From Taenia hydatigena (taxonomy: Eukaryota > Platyhelminthes > Cestoda > Cyclophyllidea > Taeniidae): a stretch of 64,000 nucleotides of DNA. The notes beneath the pieces were generated by a model. That model worked only from the letters and a program-made list of their open reading frames with translations. It made no database searches and had not been told where the DNA came from. Below are positions 48,480-61,385 of the stretch, in pieces. Both the position numbers and the translations under genes were made by a program. Position 1 is the stretch's first letter; every line of letters starts with the position of its first letter. The stretch is from assembly GCA_036345935.2 (NCBI GenBank), contig JADWOT020000008.1, forward strand, positions 4,877,114 through 4,941,113, given 5' to 3'.

Positions 48480-49509
48480 TGTGGTGCTTTAACAATTTGT
48501 TTAACTCGGGTTTGAAATCAACGTCACTTGAGGATGCTTCACCATACTTCCGCTGGACTGCATGTTCTCGAGGTCATGCCTCCATCTTAACCCGCCTTGA
48601 CGTTAGGAATACATTTTCTATCCTAAAATTTTGCTTTCTTTCGTCTTAAGTCAAGTCACGAGGCACTACATTGGTGACGGTGGAAAGCCAACGTGATAAT
48701 GAAGGGCAACCACCCTGACATTTGTTTCCAACTGCGAAACCATAACGTGATGGAAGAAAAGCATATGCTGGATATGAAAAGAAATCAGAGAAGACCCCTA
48801 AAAGGAGGGTTAAAATGAACGTCCACCTTCGGTCGTACCTCCTTCTCGTGTTTTGCAGGAATTCTACTAGCAACCGGAGTGACACTAACCATTACCATCC
48901 GGAGTGACCTGAGTTATCTGTATGAAGAAGTCAATGAAGTGAACACGCAGTACCTCCTCCACCTATCTGGAAGCTAGATAGAATCCGGATAGATGTGTGG
49001 CAGGGTAGCGCGGAAGTAAGAACCAAGTGACAAGGGGAGCTGATACGACATCGCATCCCTATGGGATTATTTTAGGTCAGTGCTCCCACGGCTAGGAATG
49101 GGCATATGATTTGGTCAGCACATCCCCTCTTCCCCAATATATTTTCCATTACAGAACGGAACTCTATACCCCGTGGGATTGCCAAAGGGAATAAATGATT
49201 TCGTGGTCAAATATCTTCCCGATCGCATGAAACTTTGATAAATGCCGCGATTGGTTATTGAGTGTTAACTTCACAGCATTGCCAACGTTATGAAGGTCGA
49301 TGAGGGAGGTTGATAGAGGAGAGCGCCGAGGACGACGTTCAAAAGGAGTAGGATACAGTTTGATTGATTGTTTGACTAGTATCGGCCTTTGCTCATCCGC
49401 TGGTGTGCATGGCTTCCGAGTCATGCCAGTGACCTCTTAGCCTTTCCATATACGTTCTACTCTAGTTTTATGCCCTCTTTCGTCTTCGGAGAAGCCTCAT
49501 GGTGCTACA
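48480..49509 (+). mobile_element. TRIM-like LTR element copy T5, best-preserved
   Basis: The 5' terminal repeat 48480-48670 starts TGTGGTGCTTTAAC and ends GGCACTACA. TGGTGACGGTGGAAAGCC at 48672 is a primer-binding-like site starting TGG. The internal region is about 680 bases. It holds TTTTGCAGGAATTCTAC, TGAACACGCAGTACCTCCTC, CTAGATAGAATCCGGATAG and the purine tract AAAAGGAGTAGGA. The 3' repeat, about 49352-49509, ends GGTGCTACA. The LTRs share blocks such as CCGCTGG, GTCATGCC, CTTTCGTCTT and the final CTACA, in the same order. No target-site duplication is seen, consistent with age. Confidence 0.7.
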
Positions 49510-52500
49510 AAGCAAGCATCTGAGTGGATAGCGGAGACCAAGGAGCTTGGGCATGCAGCCTCTCCAATCAAAGCAGATTTACTTGGTGAGCATGACCATA
49601 GGCCTGAATGTTGTTAGACATAATTTGACCACATAAATTTCCTTTTAGTAGCCAAAGCAATTGATTGGAAAGCCTTAGATTAAAAAATAAACCCATTTTA
49701 TTGACAAAAGCAGGTAGTCAGTGCGTCAATTATTGTCTATTTGATGGGCTCAGCTGAACATCTTTTGAATACCACCTGATTATTCCCTAGATTGTTGTTA
49801 TGAAAGAAATGCGAAATCTATATTGGCATAAATTCAGGCATATGTAAACGCTTCTGCCATGGAACCGTAAAAAATTCAAATTGATGCTAAACACGACAGT
49901 TTCACAACATGCTACTAAATTGCCAAATTTGTGTAGTCAGAGCTCTTGCCCTGATTCCACTTTGAATCCACAGAATCGCTCCACAGGCCAGACTCTGGTG
50001 TGTTTGCTCTCCATTGCAGTCAATAAGAGGGCGGAGAATGACCGTGTTTTGAGTTGCAATTTTGCAGCTGTAACTCTGTCAACTCGGGAGACCGTCTATC
50101 GTCTTGCATGAAGTAAACAACTTGGCCCAGTCATCTTCATTCACTTATACGTCGTCTACCTGCTGCCGCTTACAAGTTATGCATCTTTCAGCGGCAATGA
50201 ATCGGCCATGTAATTCTTTTGATTAACAGTAATAATTTATACACCGCCACTGTTACTAGACCAACTAAGACACCCACAGTCCGCCCTTAATCCCTTTTTT
50301 GTTCTGCCGGATTTTTTAGATGTTGCGAACAGTGGATTAGAGGTGGACGCTTTTCTTCGCATGCAAATAAAGTAGGATGAGGAGTATGCTGGTTAACTTC
50401 TAGCGCAAATTCCCTGTTAAGAATAAACAATTTAAGTACAGCTAGCTTGCAGTGATTTGTGAGCACATTTTGAGGCTTTTACGGCGAATTAATCAACTTT
50501 TTGTGTAGAACCCGTAAACACCAACATCTGTTTACCTGTCGGTTTGTGGGAGTTGGGTCATACACCTTCATCCGAAAAATAAAGTTTTGTCTCCTCTTCG
50601 GCGGGCATTTGAATAAATTAGACAAGTCAAAGCAAATCGGAACCAAATATTTTTAGCTCTAGATTAGCCACAAGTAAACAACTGAAGCAAATTTAAAAGT
50701 AAATATTATTGCCTATTTCTGAGAAAAGGAATTGCATGAATTGTGTAGGCATAGGTTCCCAATGTCCACGAAAAGACGGTAAAATTTGCATGAACGGGTG
50801 TGCCGCCAGCGTCACATATATGTGACGCCTTGACCTTATTACCCAGACCAGTTGTAAGAAGTGACTACTTCAAATGATAAAATATTTGATGCTGTCAAAG
50901 TGCGATTAAATCAGTATAGTTAGGGCAGAATAATTTAATTCATCGTTTAAAATATCGGATGATGCTTATGAATTCATCGCGTTTCAGAGCATAGAACGTT
51001 CCATTAGAATCCTTTCTCAAAGCCTACTCAGACCCATAAAATTCTCTGTCGCCAACAAAATGAGGAGTCCCTTCCCTGTAGTCCAAATGCATTACATAAT
51101 ACCATTTTATTCGAGTGTTTGTAGCCGTTGAAACGGAACTCGGATTGCGAAGTAGCAGAGAGGCTGATAGTCAAAATAAAGTTGGCCTTTTACAGTCGTC
51201 TGGGCTTGGTCTTCACACAGGGCGCGATGATCACCCTGGCAATGGTAATAAAATTACTCCTAGAATGATGTGTCGTAATACGTAGCCAAATGAAATCTGA
51301 GCATTTTAAAACACACGATTTCGCATCGTTCTGAAACGGCAGTCTGACGACCCTCTCAAGCTCAAACGACCGCACAATTGTCTTGCTACACTCGACAATG
51401 TAAAAAATGCCCACATAATATGAGTCTTTTAAAAGGAAAAGCAATAGAAATACAAGTTACGCAGACACCTTGCTGAATGGATTAGTTGGTGAATGTCTCT
51501 CATTCACATCAGAGATGAAAAGCGACGTTAGTTTAAAATGCACCGTTCCCATAATTACTGTTCGGTTGGTGAGATCTTGATGCATTGTTTCCTTAGAAAA
51601 ACTAGACGGTTGTTATTATCGTTTCCTTAGATCAAAACCCAAGCTAGCATGCATAAATAACTATAATGAGGCACATGGTAAATGTAGCTCATTCATTCTA
51701 TAATGAAGAGTGCAATCAGCCAGACTACCGTCCTTTTCTTTGATCACTTTTTATCAAGAATGCAAGCGAGTTCACGAACAAAATGTCCGATGGCGGAGGG
51801 TTGTTTTGCCCCTGAACTCACATGTCAGAATTTGATAGCTCGCTCCAACTTCATTATCCAAATGACTGTATGGTGGGATTGGACTATACTCAAATACCCT
51901 TCTTCTCATGACTTGTTGTTTGGTAAGTTTTACCACTGTGTAGTTTTATGTGTCCCTGGGAAAATCCACTGGAACGAGCATGCATCGGAGTTGAGAGGGT
52001 CCCCTCCTCCGGCTTATTAACTCTTCCATTGCTACCTCATTTATGTTTCGATAGTAACTTTTAATGTACACTTTACAGCACCACTTCTAAGTTCTTATCC
52101 GAATTCCCACTTTAGCTTTATTTAATAAAACAATGCATAAAACATTAATTGCTGGGTATCTGCGATTTCAGCTAAACGTACCCAGCGCTCCATTTGTCCG
52201 CACTAGAGATATTCATCACTTCCTTTTTTTCCACAATTCAGCACTTTTGCCCGTAATTAAAGCTCATTGTTGTTGAGTACTGTAATCATGGTGTTCGCAA
52301 GAAAAACACGTTTTTTATTCACCAATCCAAGCGTGAGTAAATGAATACCAGGAGTTAGGCGTTTCCCCCACTCCTCCCCTCCCCCCCAGCACATCACTGT
52401 AGGTCATAAAGTCTGCAGCTTCAAAAACCCCTACTTTTGTCCAGATTTTCTACAGACAAAAAGAGAGCCCACAAAAGCTGCATTGTTTGCCAAAAAATGA

Positions 52501-53940
52501 GACAAGCATTCCCTATCTTAGCTTAAGAGTTATTAGGGCATTTTGCACTTAACCCTTTACGAATCCATTATACCTCGCTGTTGATGCAATGCACGATTCG
52601 ACTCTGACCCATCCGCATAATGTCAGAAAGTCACGAATTTGTTTGTCGCTACATACAAATCATAATAAAATCGAATCCGTTAGTCTTTAAGGGCACCGCT
52701 TTAACAAGTGGCCAGGGTTTAAAAAACTAGACGTCTACAAACACCATCACCACCATTGGAATGTAGTGTTTTCCAGTGGAATTACAGACATTGAAATCTT
52801 GGACGACAGAGCGCCCCTTTGACGCGGTGTACTTGCCGCCCCGACAGTTTATTTTATGGACGGGACCCTCTCATTCATCCACGTCCCGGTAGTTGTGTCA
52901 AAAGGGGGCAATAAAGCTGTTTTTTAATGGAGAGAAGGCGGGGGTGGGGGGTGGAGGAGGGATAGGGGTGATGAGTGAGTTGGACGCTTAGAAAGACCCC
53001 ATTGGCGGTGAGGCTGGGCAAATGACGTAGGCATCTGACTCATGGACTGGTGTGTCATGAGGCTTTGCAGACAAAAAAATACTTTTTTTTTAAAAACAGC
53101 CTTTTTCGACGAAAAGACGGCATAGCTCATAAAATGCCGTGTTCGTGAGAAGGCCAACATCTATATTTGTAAGCTTGAAGAGTAAGAGAAGTAATTTGCA
53201 AGAAACAGATAAACTCCTAAATCATCTGGAAAATTGTTAAAATATTTTAAATTAATTAATTGACTCAATGAAAAACTGGAGAAAAGGGTAACACAGTACA
53301 ATCAATGGGGCCGACTTGGACCGTTGATCGTTCAGGGATTTAGCCAATCAACACGCAGGTAGATTGGCTGAGGTCGACTTCGCGATTTCCCATTCGTTTC
53401 AATAAATGCATTAAATAGAATTTAATTATTTATAGGACACATTTTGAACAGAAATATTTTGTTGGCTTTATTAAATCAGGAGAATTACTGGCTTAAGGTT
53501 GACATCCGTGGGTATGCAGGGATCTGAAATCAGGACCTGAAATGCACCTTCAAGGTTCCCCCAATTTCTTTATGCTTTTCTTTAAGCTCCTTTTCCTCCT
53601 AGCATGGCAAATTAGATGTGCACTTTTTGAGGAAGATAAACAAAAATGATGCAGCTTTAACCACTAACTCACGAAGTTTAGGCTGTTTTGGCATCCAGGC
53701 CAAGTCAAATTAAACAGCTTGAATTCACTCCATAAGTATAATGAAAAATTGTTTTGCTTAAACCCAGGGAATGCTATTTATAGCAATTTCCGAAGATTAA
53801 TCATTTTAACACACCAAACACGAAACGACTTCTTTATTGCCTTCATGAAGTTCTCGTGTACTGAACGTTACTCAACAATTTAGTAAACATTCTCCATTCT
53901 AACTGCTTGATGTTTGGCAAAGGAATTAATGAGAAAATTT
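49510..53940. other. gene-poor stretch, nothing recognised
   Basis: About 4.4 kb with no gene, RNA or placed repeat. Low-complexity patches include a C-rich run near 52370-52390 and a G-rich run near 52939-52964. Confidence 0.4.
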
Positions 53941-54751
53941 TGTAGTTCACTCGCGCGGAATGTGCATTGCTGACATACAGAAAGGCTGAACCAGAGGCGA
54001 GGACGCCCGGTGAAGGTACAATGATGGAGTTCCCAAACAGGTAAGAGTTAGACAAACAAGTAACGTGTTACGCAGCCTTCTCTCTTCTTGAAGGTCGTGC
54101 CGGGTGTGACCCTTGGCCAACTTCCCTAGTCGAGCAGCACAAAGTAGTCCCTCTAGTGAGGACTGCACCCACGAACCAACCAGGATATTAGGATGATACT
54201 CGACCGCAGTGTCATCGACCCCTCTTGGCAATTCCACTGGATCTGGAATTTCTTCTTGTCTAAAGACTGCACTTGGAGAAAAGGGGAAGATGCTGGCACC
54301 TCATGTGTCGCTGGCTGATCGTAAGATTTGTGTCTTATCTTCCCTACCGATTTCTTCTCACTCTAGTCCTGCCTAGCCATATATGTCAGATGCCATTCAG
54401 CTAGTAGAGAGGGCGTAAAGGTGTTGCATGTTCATTTACTCGACATCTCCATGCAGGTAAAGTAGAGAGCTCCGTACCGAACGTTTCCAGAAGGCTCACG
54501 GATGATGTCTCTCGTTACAGTTGCTGATTGCATCTCTACAGAATACTAGAGTGTGTTAGATGCCGAAGTTGGACGAGATCTTAATTACTTCCTCCCATTC
54601 GCGGCAAATGCCCTTCTTCTGCCACGTCAAGGTTTAGTATTTGTTAATAGAAATCGGGGCTATTTTCCTTTGGGATCGGTGTTTCTATCCCGTGCCAACA
54701 AGGCAAAATATGCATCTTTGGCTAGATCATACCAGCAGTTAAAGTATTACA
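53941..54751 (-). mobile_element. TRIM-like LTR element copy T7
   Basis: Plus-strand reading starts TGTAGTTCAC, then ATGTGCATTGCTGACATACAG and AGAGTTAGACAAACAAG. This is the 3' LTR in inverted form, about 53941-54070, with an internal deletion. The internal region includes CCTCTTGGCAATTCCACTGG, GTTCATTTACTCGACATC and AGAGAGCTCCGTACCGAACG. The distal LTR near 54690-54751 is eroded. The 96-codon minus-strand frame at 54237 is inside the element and shows no known domain. Confidence 0.5.
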
Positions 54752-56371
54752 CGCCCACATAAGTATTTAACTTGTAGATTTTCCGAAAGGATATCTCCGC
54801 CCTTTCCATTGCCAGTAATGCATTGAGCCACGAGGCAGGGATCTCACCTAATCAGTTCAATCCATTGATCCCATCAAGTAGACAACCTTGAGCGTAAAGG
54901 CAACAAAATTTTAAAACCTCCAACTGAAGGATTTGCATCGCACCCCTCAAATCAACCCTAGTAACTGCCTTGTTTTTTACTTGAAAACACATTTTGCTTA
55001 AAACGTTGAGTTTATTAATCAGAGTGCATCGCAATCAGCTCCATTCGTTTACTTGGTCTAAGTAGACTGTTTATAGGCACTTGGAGTACTCAAATGATGG
55101 TGCTGCTGCATTAAGTCCCCTCCTCTAAGGAATAATTTTTATTCATTCGAAATTTATGGACACGCATTAATCCCGTGCTCTGCATAGAAGACACCCTTCT
55201 TGTTACTCTACCTCCTACCTTCATAAACAACAATTCGGCATTCCAAAAATCCATGCATCTTGTTCATTACGTCTCTACTACCATAGCCCGAGCAATGTCC
55301 GGAATCTCAGGTATCCTGTCACATTGTTTGTGTCTTTGGCCGAACAGCCACTTTACTCTTGTTTATGCCAGAATTCGGTAATTCTCAAAGGCAAACCCTT
55401 TATTTCCTCTTCTCACAACCTCGAGTGCGGATTCTGATGTGTTTTAACTGCTTTATCCCGGTCTTCCACACCTGAGATGGTGGTAAAATGCAAAACCAAG
55501 CATATCGATGTTATAGACATTATGTGATATTCAAACGAAGCAATTCCTGCCCAAAAGCTCTCTCTGATTGGCAGCCGCGAGTGAGCCCGACTGTATGAGT
55601 ATTTGCTTTTTCATTACGGCTTTTCAGTTGAGTGTAATCCTACTGCTCCACTCTAATGGATGGCTTTCGTGATGGGAAAAACTCCTGAATTCAGGATATT
55701 AATAGCTCATAGTGGCGGTCGCAATCCCATAAACCCTTTTAAATTAGCGTTTAGTTAGCTACGCGAAGTAAATATTTACTTCAGAAGTGAAAATTACCTT
55801 TGAAACGTATAATTCGTTGAGGGATCTGAAGGAAACACCCTCCATTTAATAAACCAGTTAACAGCGATTTCTGAGCCAATTTTGCTCATCTTTACCCTCA
55901 GCAGTAAGGGTTGTTGTAAAAAGCAACAAAATTTTCCACCAATCACAATTTGCCATGAGCGTCAACATTTTGTTGTTTGAATTCTTTACTTAATGCTAAG
56001 GCGCCTTCTTTGTCTGAGATGAGTGGCGAAATGCCACACACACAAAAATACGTCGGCCGCAATGAATTTGACAGCCTCTAAATGATTTAGATTCTCTGTG
56101 TAGCAAAGCTATGGTGTTACATTAGTATCCTTCACAAAGTGAAACACGTGCAGTGACGCTTTTGGAACGGGATATAACTGCTGATCTACGAGGTAGGTAG
56201 GAAATTTACGCTCTAATACACCAAAACGTTACCAACATTTGAAAATGGAATTTACTACCAAGTGGTTTAAAATTAAACCCCAAACCTAATTTCGAGGGCA
56301 GAAATTTGTGATGAATTTTTGCCACTACGATTTTGCTTAATCACTTCACTCCTCGATGGAATGTAATGTAC
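54752..56371. other. spacer, nothing recognised
   Basis: No coding exon, RNA gene or repeat copy that I can support in 1.6 kb. Confidence 0.4.
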
Positions 56372-57250
56372 TGTAATGCTTTGCTTATTTAACTCTTCAT
56401 CTTGTTTTTGCGAGCGCTTAAGTCGGTGTGGTAGCTATACTACGTCGGCAGACCCCAGGCCATTCGGTACTTTGACAGCTAAAAGTGACAAATACCATGA
56501 TTTCAATTTCTGAATGCCAAATATTAACATGACGGAAGTAGGGCATAAGCTCCTGATAGGCGAATCAGTGAAGACCCCTGCCAAAGGGTTTGGAAATGAC
56601 GTCTACTTTTGGCGACCGCCTCACTCCCCTATTCTGCAGGAATGCTATTCACAAATGCAGAGGACGAATGTAGTCGCGAACCATCTCGAAAAGTTCACTA
56701 CGCAAGTGTCTACAGTACTTGGATAGAACCCAGACAGGCAGATATGACTTGTCGGTACTGAAGTGTTAACAAATTAACAGAAAGTAAAAGACGCAAATCC
56801 CTAACCATACAAATTTATGTTAATTCGCCTTTTCGACCAGCATTCGCAGGACCAACGGTGAACATACTTGATAGCTGGCACGTTTCTCATTTCCTCAATG
56901 CCATTTTCAAACGAGCCTGAACCCCAGATCCATTGGAATGGCTAAGAGGGACCAGCGACGTCGCGGTCAACTATCCTCTCAGTTGCACGTGAATTTGAGG
57001 ACTGGCTGACGTGGGAGGTTGATTTAAGGGGAGCGCTGGTGATGCCGCTCAAAAGGAGGGAGCTATTTACTGCTCGAAAAGTTTTTAACTCTTCGCTTTG
57101 GTTTCGCGAGGTGCTGAAAGCTTTACCGTTGTACCCTCGCTAGGTGGCATGACCTTCAGGCCATGTCAGTAGCCTCTGTACGTCGTCAATACATATCCTT
57201 CCCTTGCATTATGACTACTTTTGCCTTCATAAAAGACTCAAGTTCCTACA
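56372..57250 (+). mobile_element. TRIM-like LTR element copy T6
   Basis: The 5' repeat starts TGTAATGCTTTGCTTATTTA at 56372, continues with AACTCTTCATCTTG and GCGAGCGCTTAAG, and is then internally deleted. The internal region has TATTCTGCAGGAATGCTATT, AGATCCATTGGAATGGC, ACGTCGCGGTCAA and the purine tract AAAAGGAGGGAG. The 3' repeat, about 57064-57250, contains TTAACTCTTCGCTTTGGTTT, GGTGGCATGACCTTCAGGCC and CGTCAATACATATCC, and ends TTCCTACA. This 3' repeat is the clearest LTR in the window. Confidence 0.6.
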
Positions 57251-57607
57251 AGATACTGTTGTTGTCGGCAAAACATAAAATGCCATTCTAAAATGTACAA
57301 ATGTAGGATAGTTGCATCCGGTAAGCTTCACAACCATGACACGAAATTCCGTTCAATGCTTTTGAAAGGTCCACACTTGAGTCACCATGACATGGATGAG
57401 ACATAGATAGAAAAGCAGCATTCTCAAGGGTCGTTTAAATTTCGTACGGAATTAATTACCACCGTCTGAGTGTTTGCCATGTACTTAAAGACTCTATCAT
57501 GGAAAAATTCTACAGCATGAATTTTTAATGACAGCAGACTGTTAGCTGGTGTGACTGGAAGAGGGCAGTCATGGCAACAGTTGCTGCTTTCAACTCCACA
57601 TATCCGC

Positions 57608-57637
57608 TTTCCCTTCCCTTCCCTTCCCTTCCCTTCC
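57608..57637 (+). repeat. TTCCC pentanucleotide microsatellite
   Basis: About five perfect TTCCC units, followed by a short GC-rich patch (57646-57685). Confidence 0.85.
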
Positions 57638-57747
57638 ACCCTCTCGATGCTCGTGGCTGCGCTCCGCGGGGACGCGCCGAGACAGCTAATTATCGTGTCA
57701 CTGGGGGCTTAGTGATTCACAGGAGGCGAGCCATGGAAATGACTCAC

Positions 57748-57919
57748 AGAATGTAACAAGTCCAAGGATGGTGTTTCCAAAGCCTTGGTTTGGTACAGGT
57801 CTCCATAATGAGCCGTCTTTAAGGCATTCAACAAGTTCAGGCTCCCAATGTAACAAAACAACGTAGTTGATTTGTGACGCTCTTGCATCAAGGACTGAAT
57901 TGGCAGTGATTTTCATCTC
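57748..57919 (-). other. candidate coding exon, unidentified
   Basis: On the minus strand a CACTAACTTTAG acceptor-like sequence is followed by GAG ATG and an open frame (EMKITANSVLDARASQ..., YVVLLHWEPELVECLKDG) that ends at a good donor, GTGAGT. The product is not recognised. Upstream, 57957-57920 could be a very short intron, but reading phases did not join. It may be one exon of an unannotated gene, a decayed gene or chance. Confidence 0.2.
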
Positions 57920-59455
57920 CTAAAGTTAGTGCGCCGGCAGTTTGTAAATACTTACTTCTAGAAAAGGGCATAGACGTCACATCTTGAAAGACTGCAAGAT
58001 CTTCATTACCTTCTCCCATCCGAATGATTAATCAGTCCGCCGCAGGGGACTTCTACGAGGAGGAACTGGAAGGATGCGTTAGGGCACATGCGAAATCAAC
58101 AGCTGCGTTCCTGAAATTTTGCCAACGATTGCCATTAATCACACCTACCGACTCTTCAATGGAAGGCTTCTTGACTCATGAGGAGGGCCTAATTGCTGCC
58201 ATATGCATTGATTGTCACAATCCAAATTCTTTAATTGACAGCCCACATTCCACAGTACAGGCCGTTTAAATCACAGTCTCAGATACTTTTAGTTCTTCAG
58301 CGTTCGGCAGGAAATGCAACAACTTTTGGAATGGATTCCTGACTGCTTCCGTTCAAACTTACTTAGATTATTTCCGGTGTTGTGTTTTCTTCCTGATTAA
58401 AAAGTGCAAAAAAGGAATGACACAAGACACTGTAAAAATTGCACGACTCACATTTCATTCTACTCCAGGTGACAATGGGTTCAGCATTGCCTTCTTCCGC
58501 CTCTGCTTTCAAACCCTGGGAATGCGCTGATTGGTTGGAGGCGGACACTCTTTACTGGCTAAATGTTGCACTCTACATCCTCCCCAGGGGTCAGAGGTCA
58601 ATTGCATTCACCCAGTCGGAAGATGTCTTCTACTCACCGTTTATCGCCCGAAAGGTGTTTTTGAGCAAACTCGTATTATAATAGCTCTTTTAGTATGTAA
58701 CAATAATAGGTTGCATAAATCTTTGTTAAGCTGTACTAAACTTGGTGCTGATTGTGTCTCTTGACTTGTGCTATGAAGCTGTTACCAGTGACCGAAAACT
58801 CTCAGTCCAGTAGTTCACCACTAATGCACCCACAAGACGAGTCAACACCAACAAAGTCAATGTAGAACTGCATTTTGATGAATGAACAACTTTTTCTTTT
58901 TTTCCTTTTTTTAATTTTAACTTAGGAAAAGTGCACCGGTGGCGTTGATTGCGGCACTACCGCCATTTCACTTAATTGGTCGTCAACGCAGCAATTAAAT
59001 GCTAAAAAATGATCGTCCGGAAATCCCAAGGCAGCATCACAGATGTGAAATCAGCGGACGCTCAGTTCTGTTAGGAAGGCGAGAAGGAGGGAAGGAAGGA
59101 ACACTGGGCAAGAGAACTTTTTGAGCTGGAATAATGGAACACCGGTTTTTGCGGTCAATCACAAAAATTGCCGTAAGTAAATTCAAAAGGAGTTTGAAAT
59201 CGCGAAACTACACAATTATTTAATCCGATGCTGGAAAAAACGCTACTTGAAAAAAATTCTTTTAATTCAGAAGCTTAGGCATCACGCATGCATTAACTGG
59301 CAAGGCAGTTTGTGGGGTAGTGTCTACTTATTTGCTGATCTTCATTGTACTACGTACTGACTTGCCGTCGCTTTGAACGCTGCATTGTATGAGGGTTCCA
59401 ACTGACATCGATGGATGTTTTTCGAAAAAGTCCATTTTACAAACAAGGAGTGCTC
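57920..59455. other. spacer with unrecognised open frames
   Basis: Plus-strand frames at 58024-58269 (starting MINQSAAGDFYEEELEG) and 58439-58681 look somewhat protein-like, the second after an acceptor-like CTACTCCAG. Neither matches a family I know and neither has a clear donor, so they are not called as genes. Confidence 0.25.
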
Positions 59456-59694
59456 GGTTCAAATGCTCGAGAAGCTCCTCATCCAGCTTGCACACAACTC
59501 GTAGGAGGTAAGGAAGATACCACACACAACCAAGTGGTTCAAAGAAGAAGAAGAAGCATAAATGTGACGATGAAACACTTAAAGATGGATCACGATCTAG
59601 GTTGCCTCCATTGCTGAGTGTAATGGAGATGTACTTGATGCCGTGACTTGCATTGTTTGCCTTTTAATCCATCAGAATCAATCAATCAATCATT
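59456..59694 (+). repeat. young dispersed retroposon-like repeat, copy 1
   Basis: About 239 bases starting GGTTCAAATGCTCGAG and ending in a tandem ATCA tail (AATCAATCAATCAATC). It is nearly identical to 63775-64000, with about eight substitutions and two three-base gaps over the shared length. Similarity begins abruptly at the 5' end and runs into a simple-repeat tail, the pattern of a SINE or of a 5'-truncated LINE copy. No A-box/B-box pair of a tRNA promoter could be assigned. Confidence 0.7.
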
Positions 59695-61234
59695 ACGTTT
59701 GATGTAAGTGGTGGTGGTGAGGCAATTGAGTCGCAGTTACACCTCCTGTGAAGGGTAGGTCAGTTAGTACATATTTAATAATCCCATCGGGGTTCTCTCT
59801 CCTTCACCAGTAATAATGTGCTATACCTTTTGGGAATTTGGCTGGCCGAAACTCCTGTCGTAAATGCCGTTTGTGTCCCCGTACTGGAACGCTAGTTCTA
59901 CGAAGCGCGTGACACTAGTTATAACGTTACACCCTGATGATTGTCATCACTTCATTCGCTCTTCCCTTCATCATACCTGCGTCGTGAGTGATGAAGATCT
60001 GATGGAACCGCTCACTTTGAACTCTTCACTAAAATTCAGCTCAAAACCGAGATCGAGAACTATGCAATCACCTTTCTATCTACCGGATCGAGATGAGGCA
60101 TCTCTAGGGTGTGCAATGTAATAGTGAGGCGGTAGGATGAGGTGCAATTTGCTACGTCTACAAGACAGCTCAATGTAAGTTATCACACTTCATACCTCAT
60201 TAACATATCGCAGGGCAAAGCCAATCAGTAACGAAAATTGCACGAGAGCCGATGGGATGGGTGGATAGGAGAAGAAAAGGGAACATAAAGATTCTACTTT
60301 TTCGCCGTCTATGTCCTCCACCCAATTGCCATCGCCATTACCATCGCATTCCTTGTTTGTATGTCGCCAATCTCCAAAGGGGTCATTCTTATCTTTTCAC
60401 ACTTCTAGTGCTGCAACACTACACACGAATTTCGCACCTTCAAAGTGAGAGTGAATTAGAATTGCAATTTGCTTCAGGCTCACTGTTTCTACAATCAAGG
60501 CATACTTTGCCAGTCCGCAAAGTTGATCGTTAAAAAAACCGGGTTACATACTCGCACTGTGCTTACTTTAACGAACAAATTGCTCCCACTAAAGCACTTA
60601 GTATCCTTCATCAACGCCTGAAAGCATATTTATGAACTGCTGGGAAATTTCTTCATGCAGCTCCCAAGTGATTAGATTTAGATGCTTCTCCCTATGCGTC
60701 ATGCTAATGTCTCCATCACACCATCATTTTATAATCTTTCGCCCGGCGTTCAAGTCACGATTCTTTTACAGCGTAGGGTCTGCGGTGCGTGATAATCTAG
60801 TTGTCGTATTAGTCAAAGTCTCTCTATCCTCAAGTTTGTCTAAGGTTGATGAACACTGACCAATGTTGATCCACCCTGTTTTAGTGCCTAAAGATGACAC
60901 CACAAGTACAACTCTCTTTCTTCAAATTGCCGTGAACACTCTAAAACTTTACGTTTGTTCCACTAATGCCTAATATGACCGGCATTACCCCTCTTCATTG
61001 TTTACTAGAGGCAGTCGGGTAAAAAAGAAGGCCTGATTCCTTTCTCTTCTCCTTAATTTAAATATCTGTTTTTTAATTGCTGCTAAGACGACGTAGAGTG
61101 ATGTAAATCAGTGCAAAAAAATATTCCATCTTAAAGCGCCATTGCGCTCATCCAAGCTTATTCCTTCCTCCTGTGACGCCAAGGGAAGTCAGAATAAATA
61201 CTCTTATTATTTTGGTCCAGTGTAAATAATTACT
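59695..61234. other. spacer, nothing firmly recognised
   Basis: An 85-codon plus-strand frame at 59864-60121 has an in-frame stop just before its ATG and an unrecognised product. No other coding or RNA signal is seen. Confidence 0.3.
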
Positions 61235-61385
61235 ACAGAGGATTGCTTGTGTGTTTAATTCTCGGCTTTGTTATTGGTTTACTTGTGGGCTCTGCTATTG
61301 TGCCTCCGCCGGGCGGTCTGGCCTCTGGGTCGGGACAGTAGGTTTCCATGTCTTACTGTACGGTGTCTTTTAAGAAGTCCTCGGC
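61235..61385 (+). mobile_element. partial TRIM-like LTR (plus sense)
   Basis: The sequence reads TTGCTTGTGTGTTTAATTCTCG, TATTGGTTTACTTGTGGGC, CTATTGTGCCTCCGCCGGGC, GGTCTGGCCTCTGGGTC and CTTACTGTACGGTG. These follow the order of the family LTR. The final third is lost. Confidence 0.4.

Noticed and set aside
48480..49509. Target-site duplications flanking T4, T5 and T6
   Set aside because: The five bases on each side were compared and do not match, so no duplication is reported.
53947..54237. 96-codon minus-strand frame
   Set aside because: It covers the LTR and internal part of copy T7; related copies are not open in this frame.
57608..57637. Regular TTCCC units considered as a CRISPR-like or structured array
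   Set aside because: They are a plain pentanucleotide microsatellite without spacers.
59456..59470. GGTTCAAATGC resembling a tRNA B-box
   Set aside because: It lies at the very start of the repeat with no A-box upstream, and the flanks of the two copies differ there, so no tRNA or tRNA-derived promoter can be claimed.
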